From NCBI RefSeq assembly GCF_024723825.1, contig NZ_JANQBQ010000001.1:124001-188000 (forward strand): a DNA stretch of 64,000 nt. The letters are read 5' to 3'. The stretch comes from Romboutsia lituseburensis. GTDB lineage: Bacteria; Bacillota; Clostridia; Peptostreptococcales; Peptostreptococcaceae. Every line of letters begins with the position of its first letter. Positions within the stretch are counted from its first letter, which is position 1. Below the pieces are notes generated by a model. That model was given only the letters and a program-made list of their open reading frames with translations, searched no databases and was not told the DNA's origin. A program made the position numbers and the translations under genes. Shown here one piece after another: positions 63,101 to 64,000 of the stretch.

Positions 63101-64000
63101 ATGAAAAAGACCACCATTATAAGTCTAGGTAATGAAACTGGCAATTCTTTGAAATTTCAGCTAGAAAATATATTAAAAGAAAATATAAGTATCAATTGTT
63201 ATTCAATACATAGTTTGCCTTATACTATAGAATGTGATTTAATAGTTTTTTCTAGTAAAGAAGTTGCAAATATAGTTTTATGCAAAAGAACCATTGAACA
63301 AAAATATGTAATAGTAAGGCGTGTTATACAATATGAACTTATAGATAAGTTATTTGAATTAGATAATAATACAAATGTACTTTTAGTAAATGATACAAAG
63401 GAAACCTGTGAAATAGCTATAAAGCAACTAATAGGTCATGGAGTAGAACACTTAATTTACCATTCTTATTACCCAGGAATAGAAAGTTATAAAAATGTGG
63501 AGATTGCAGTAACACCAGGAGAAGAAGCTTTAATGCCTAAAGGTATAAAAAAAGTAATAAACATAGGAACTAGAGAACTTGATATTGTAAGCATAATGGA
63601 GATTATTATAAATTTAGGAGATTTAGAAGTTTATGCTGATTTATTGTCTTCATACTTTTTTAGAAAAATAGTAACCCAGTACAAAAAATATATAAATTTA
63701 GCTAATAAAAGTAGTAAACTAACTTCTATATTAAGTGATATATTAGATAATAGTATAGAAGGGATAATATACACAAATAGAAATGATGAAGTACTAGTGC
63801 ATAATAAAGTAGCAAGAGAAATTCTTGGGCTAAGTGAAAATATTACTGGTAAAAATATTTATTTAGTATGCCCATATGTAAAAAATGATCTAATAACTAT
63901 AAATGATAATGAAGTATTTGTATCAACTAAAAAGATATATTCAAATAATGAATTAATGGGATATATGATAATATTAGAAACAGATTCTGTCATAGAGAAG
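63101..64000 (+). CDS. PAS-containing regulator, likely sigma-54-dependent activator (3' partial)
   Basis: RBS AGGAGTG (63089-63095) before ATG 63101; the frame is open to the window edge (300 codons). Residues about 1-190 are a PrpR-N/PTS-like sensory region (IISLGNETGNSLKFQLENIL, VEIAVTPGEEALMPKGIKKVINIG). Residues about 218-300 are a PAS domain (ILDNSIEGIIYTNRNDEVLVHNKVAREILGLSENITGKN). This order is common in clostridial enhancer-binding proteins, which continue with an AAA+ GAFTGA domain and Fis-type HTH; those parts, if present, are beyond the window. A sensor kinase is the alternative. Confidence 0.72.
   Translation, partial: MKKTTIISLGNETGNSLKFQLENILKENISINCYSIHSLPYTIECDLIVFSSKEVANIVLCKRTIEQKYVIVRRVIQYELIDKLFELDNNTNVLLVNDTKETCEIAIKQLIGHGVEHLIYHSYYPGIESYKNVEIAVTPGEEALMPKGIKKVINIGTRELDIVSIMEIIINLGDLEVYADLLSSYFFRKIVTQYKKYINLANKSSKLTSILSDILDNSIEGIIYTNRNDEVLVHNKVAREILGLSENITGKNIYLVCPYVKNDLITINDNEVFVSTKKIYSNNELMGYMIILETDSVIEK

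Overview
The window is AT-rich (coding and spacer sequence alike dominated by A/T) and reads as a low-GC Gram-positive anaerobe of the Clostridia, most likely the Peptostreptococcaceae (Clostridioides/Romboutsia/Paraclostridium group). Pointers are the fused gcvT-gcvPA gene behind a tandem glycine riboswitch, a CD27L-type amidase C-terminal domain, a DUF1667-less glpA-like pair, TRAP-type hexuronate uptake, sigma-54 elements and strong G-rich ribosome binding sites. This placement is inference from gene content, not from a marker gene.

Layout. 1-4804: a surface capture and uptake operon, made of a sortase-anchored alpha-barrel protein (5' end outside the window), a membrane-tethered DUF4430 protein, EcfT, a fused double EcfA ATPase and an S component; together they look like a split, bacterial version of transcobalamin feeding an ECF vitamin transporter. 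4924-5350: a decayed reverse-strand gene. 5621-8495: a response regulator and its histidine kinase. 8559-8720: a 53-codon zinc-ribbon gene interrupted by an in-frame UGA that falls where the YfgJ family has Cys and is followed by a bSECIS-like hairpin, i.e. a candidate undescribed selenoprotein. 8859-13938: a membrane protein, an orphan PAS kinase, an NhaC antiporter with a sigma-54 promoter, and a CmpB-type permease. 13977-23341: SNF2 helicase, endolysin-like amidase, DprA, an EEP-fold phosphatase/nuclease, NERD protein, PC4/YdbC protein and an alpha/beta hydrolase. 23557-33621: a second orphan kinase, asparagine synthetase, a small siroheme-reductase/DUF1858 operon, a DUF3298-type lipoprotein-like secreted protein, two FAD oxidoreductases and a DUF975 membrane protein.

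33809-42810 is a complete D-glucuronate catabolic locus: GntR regulator; mannonate oxidoreductase, KDPG aldolase, KDG kinase and mannonate dehydratase in one operon; then glucuronate isomerase with a three-part TRAP transporter. GTATAC-core palindromes mark likely GntR operators. 43120-45636 is a zinc-type ABC transporter with a Fur-type 7-1-7 box at its promoter. 45812-47084 holds fifteen tRNA genes as three tandem ~429-bp copies of Lys-Ser-Asn-Thr-Arg.

47180-58266: a DAACS symporter, a third orphan kinase with an extracellular ABC-substrate-type sensor, the glycine riboswitch and the gcvTPA-gcvPB glycine decarboxylase genes, a C_GCAxxG_C_C redox protein with a TDT-family transporter, and a Ca/Na exchanger. 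58538-63006 is a YceG-TelA-TerD-TerD-TerD tellurite/stress-type operon, and 63101-64000 is the start of a PAS-containing regulator that resembles sigma-54 activators and runs off the window. No CRISPR array, insertion sequence or prophage block was seen.
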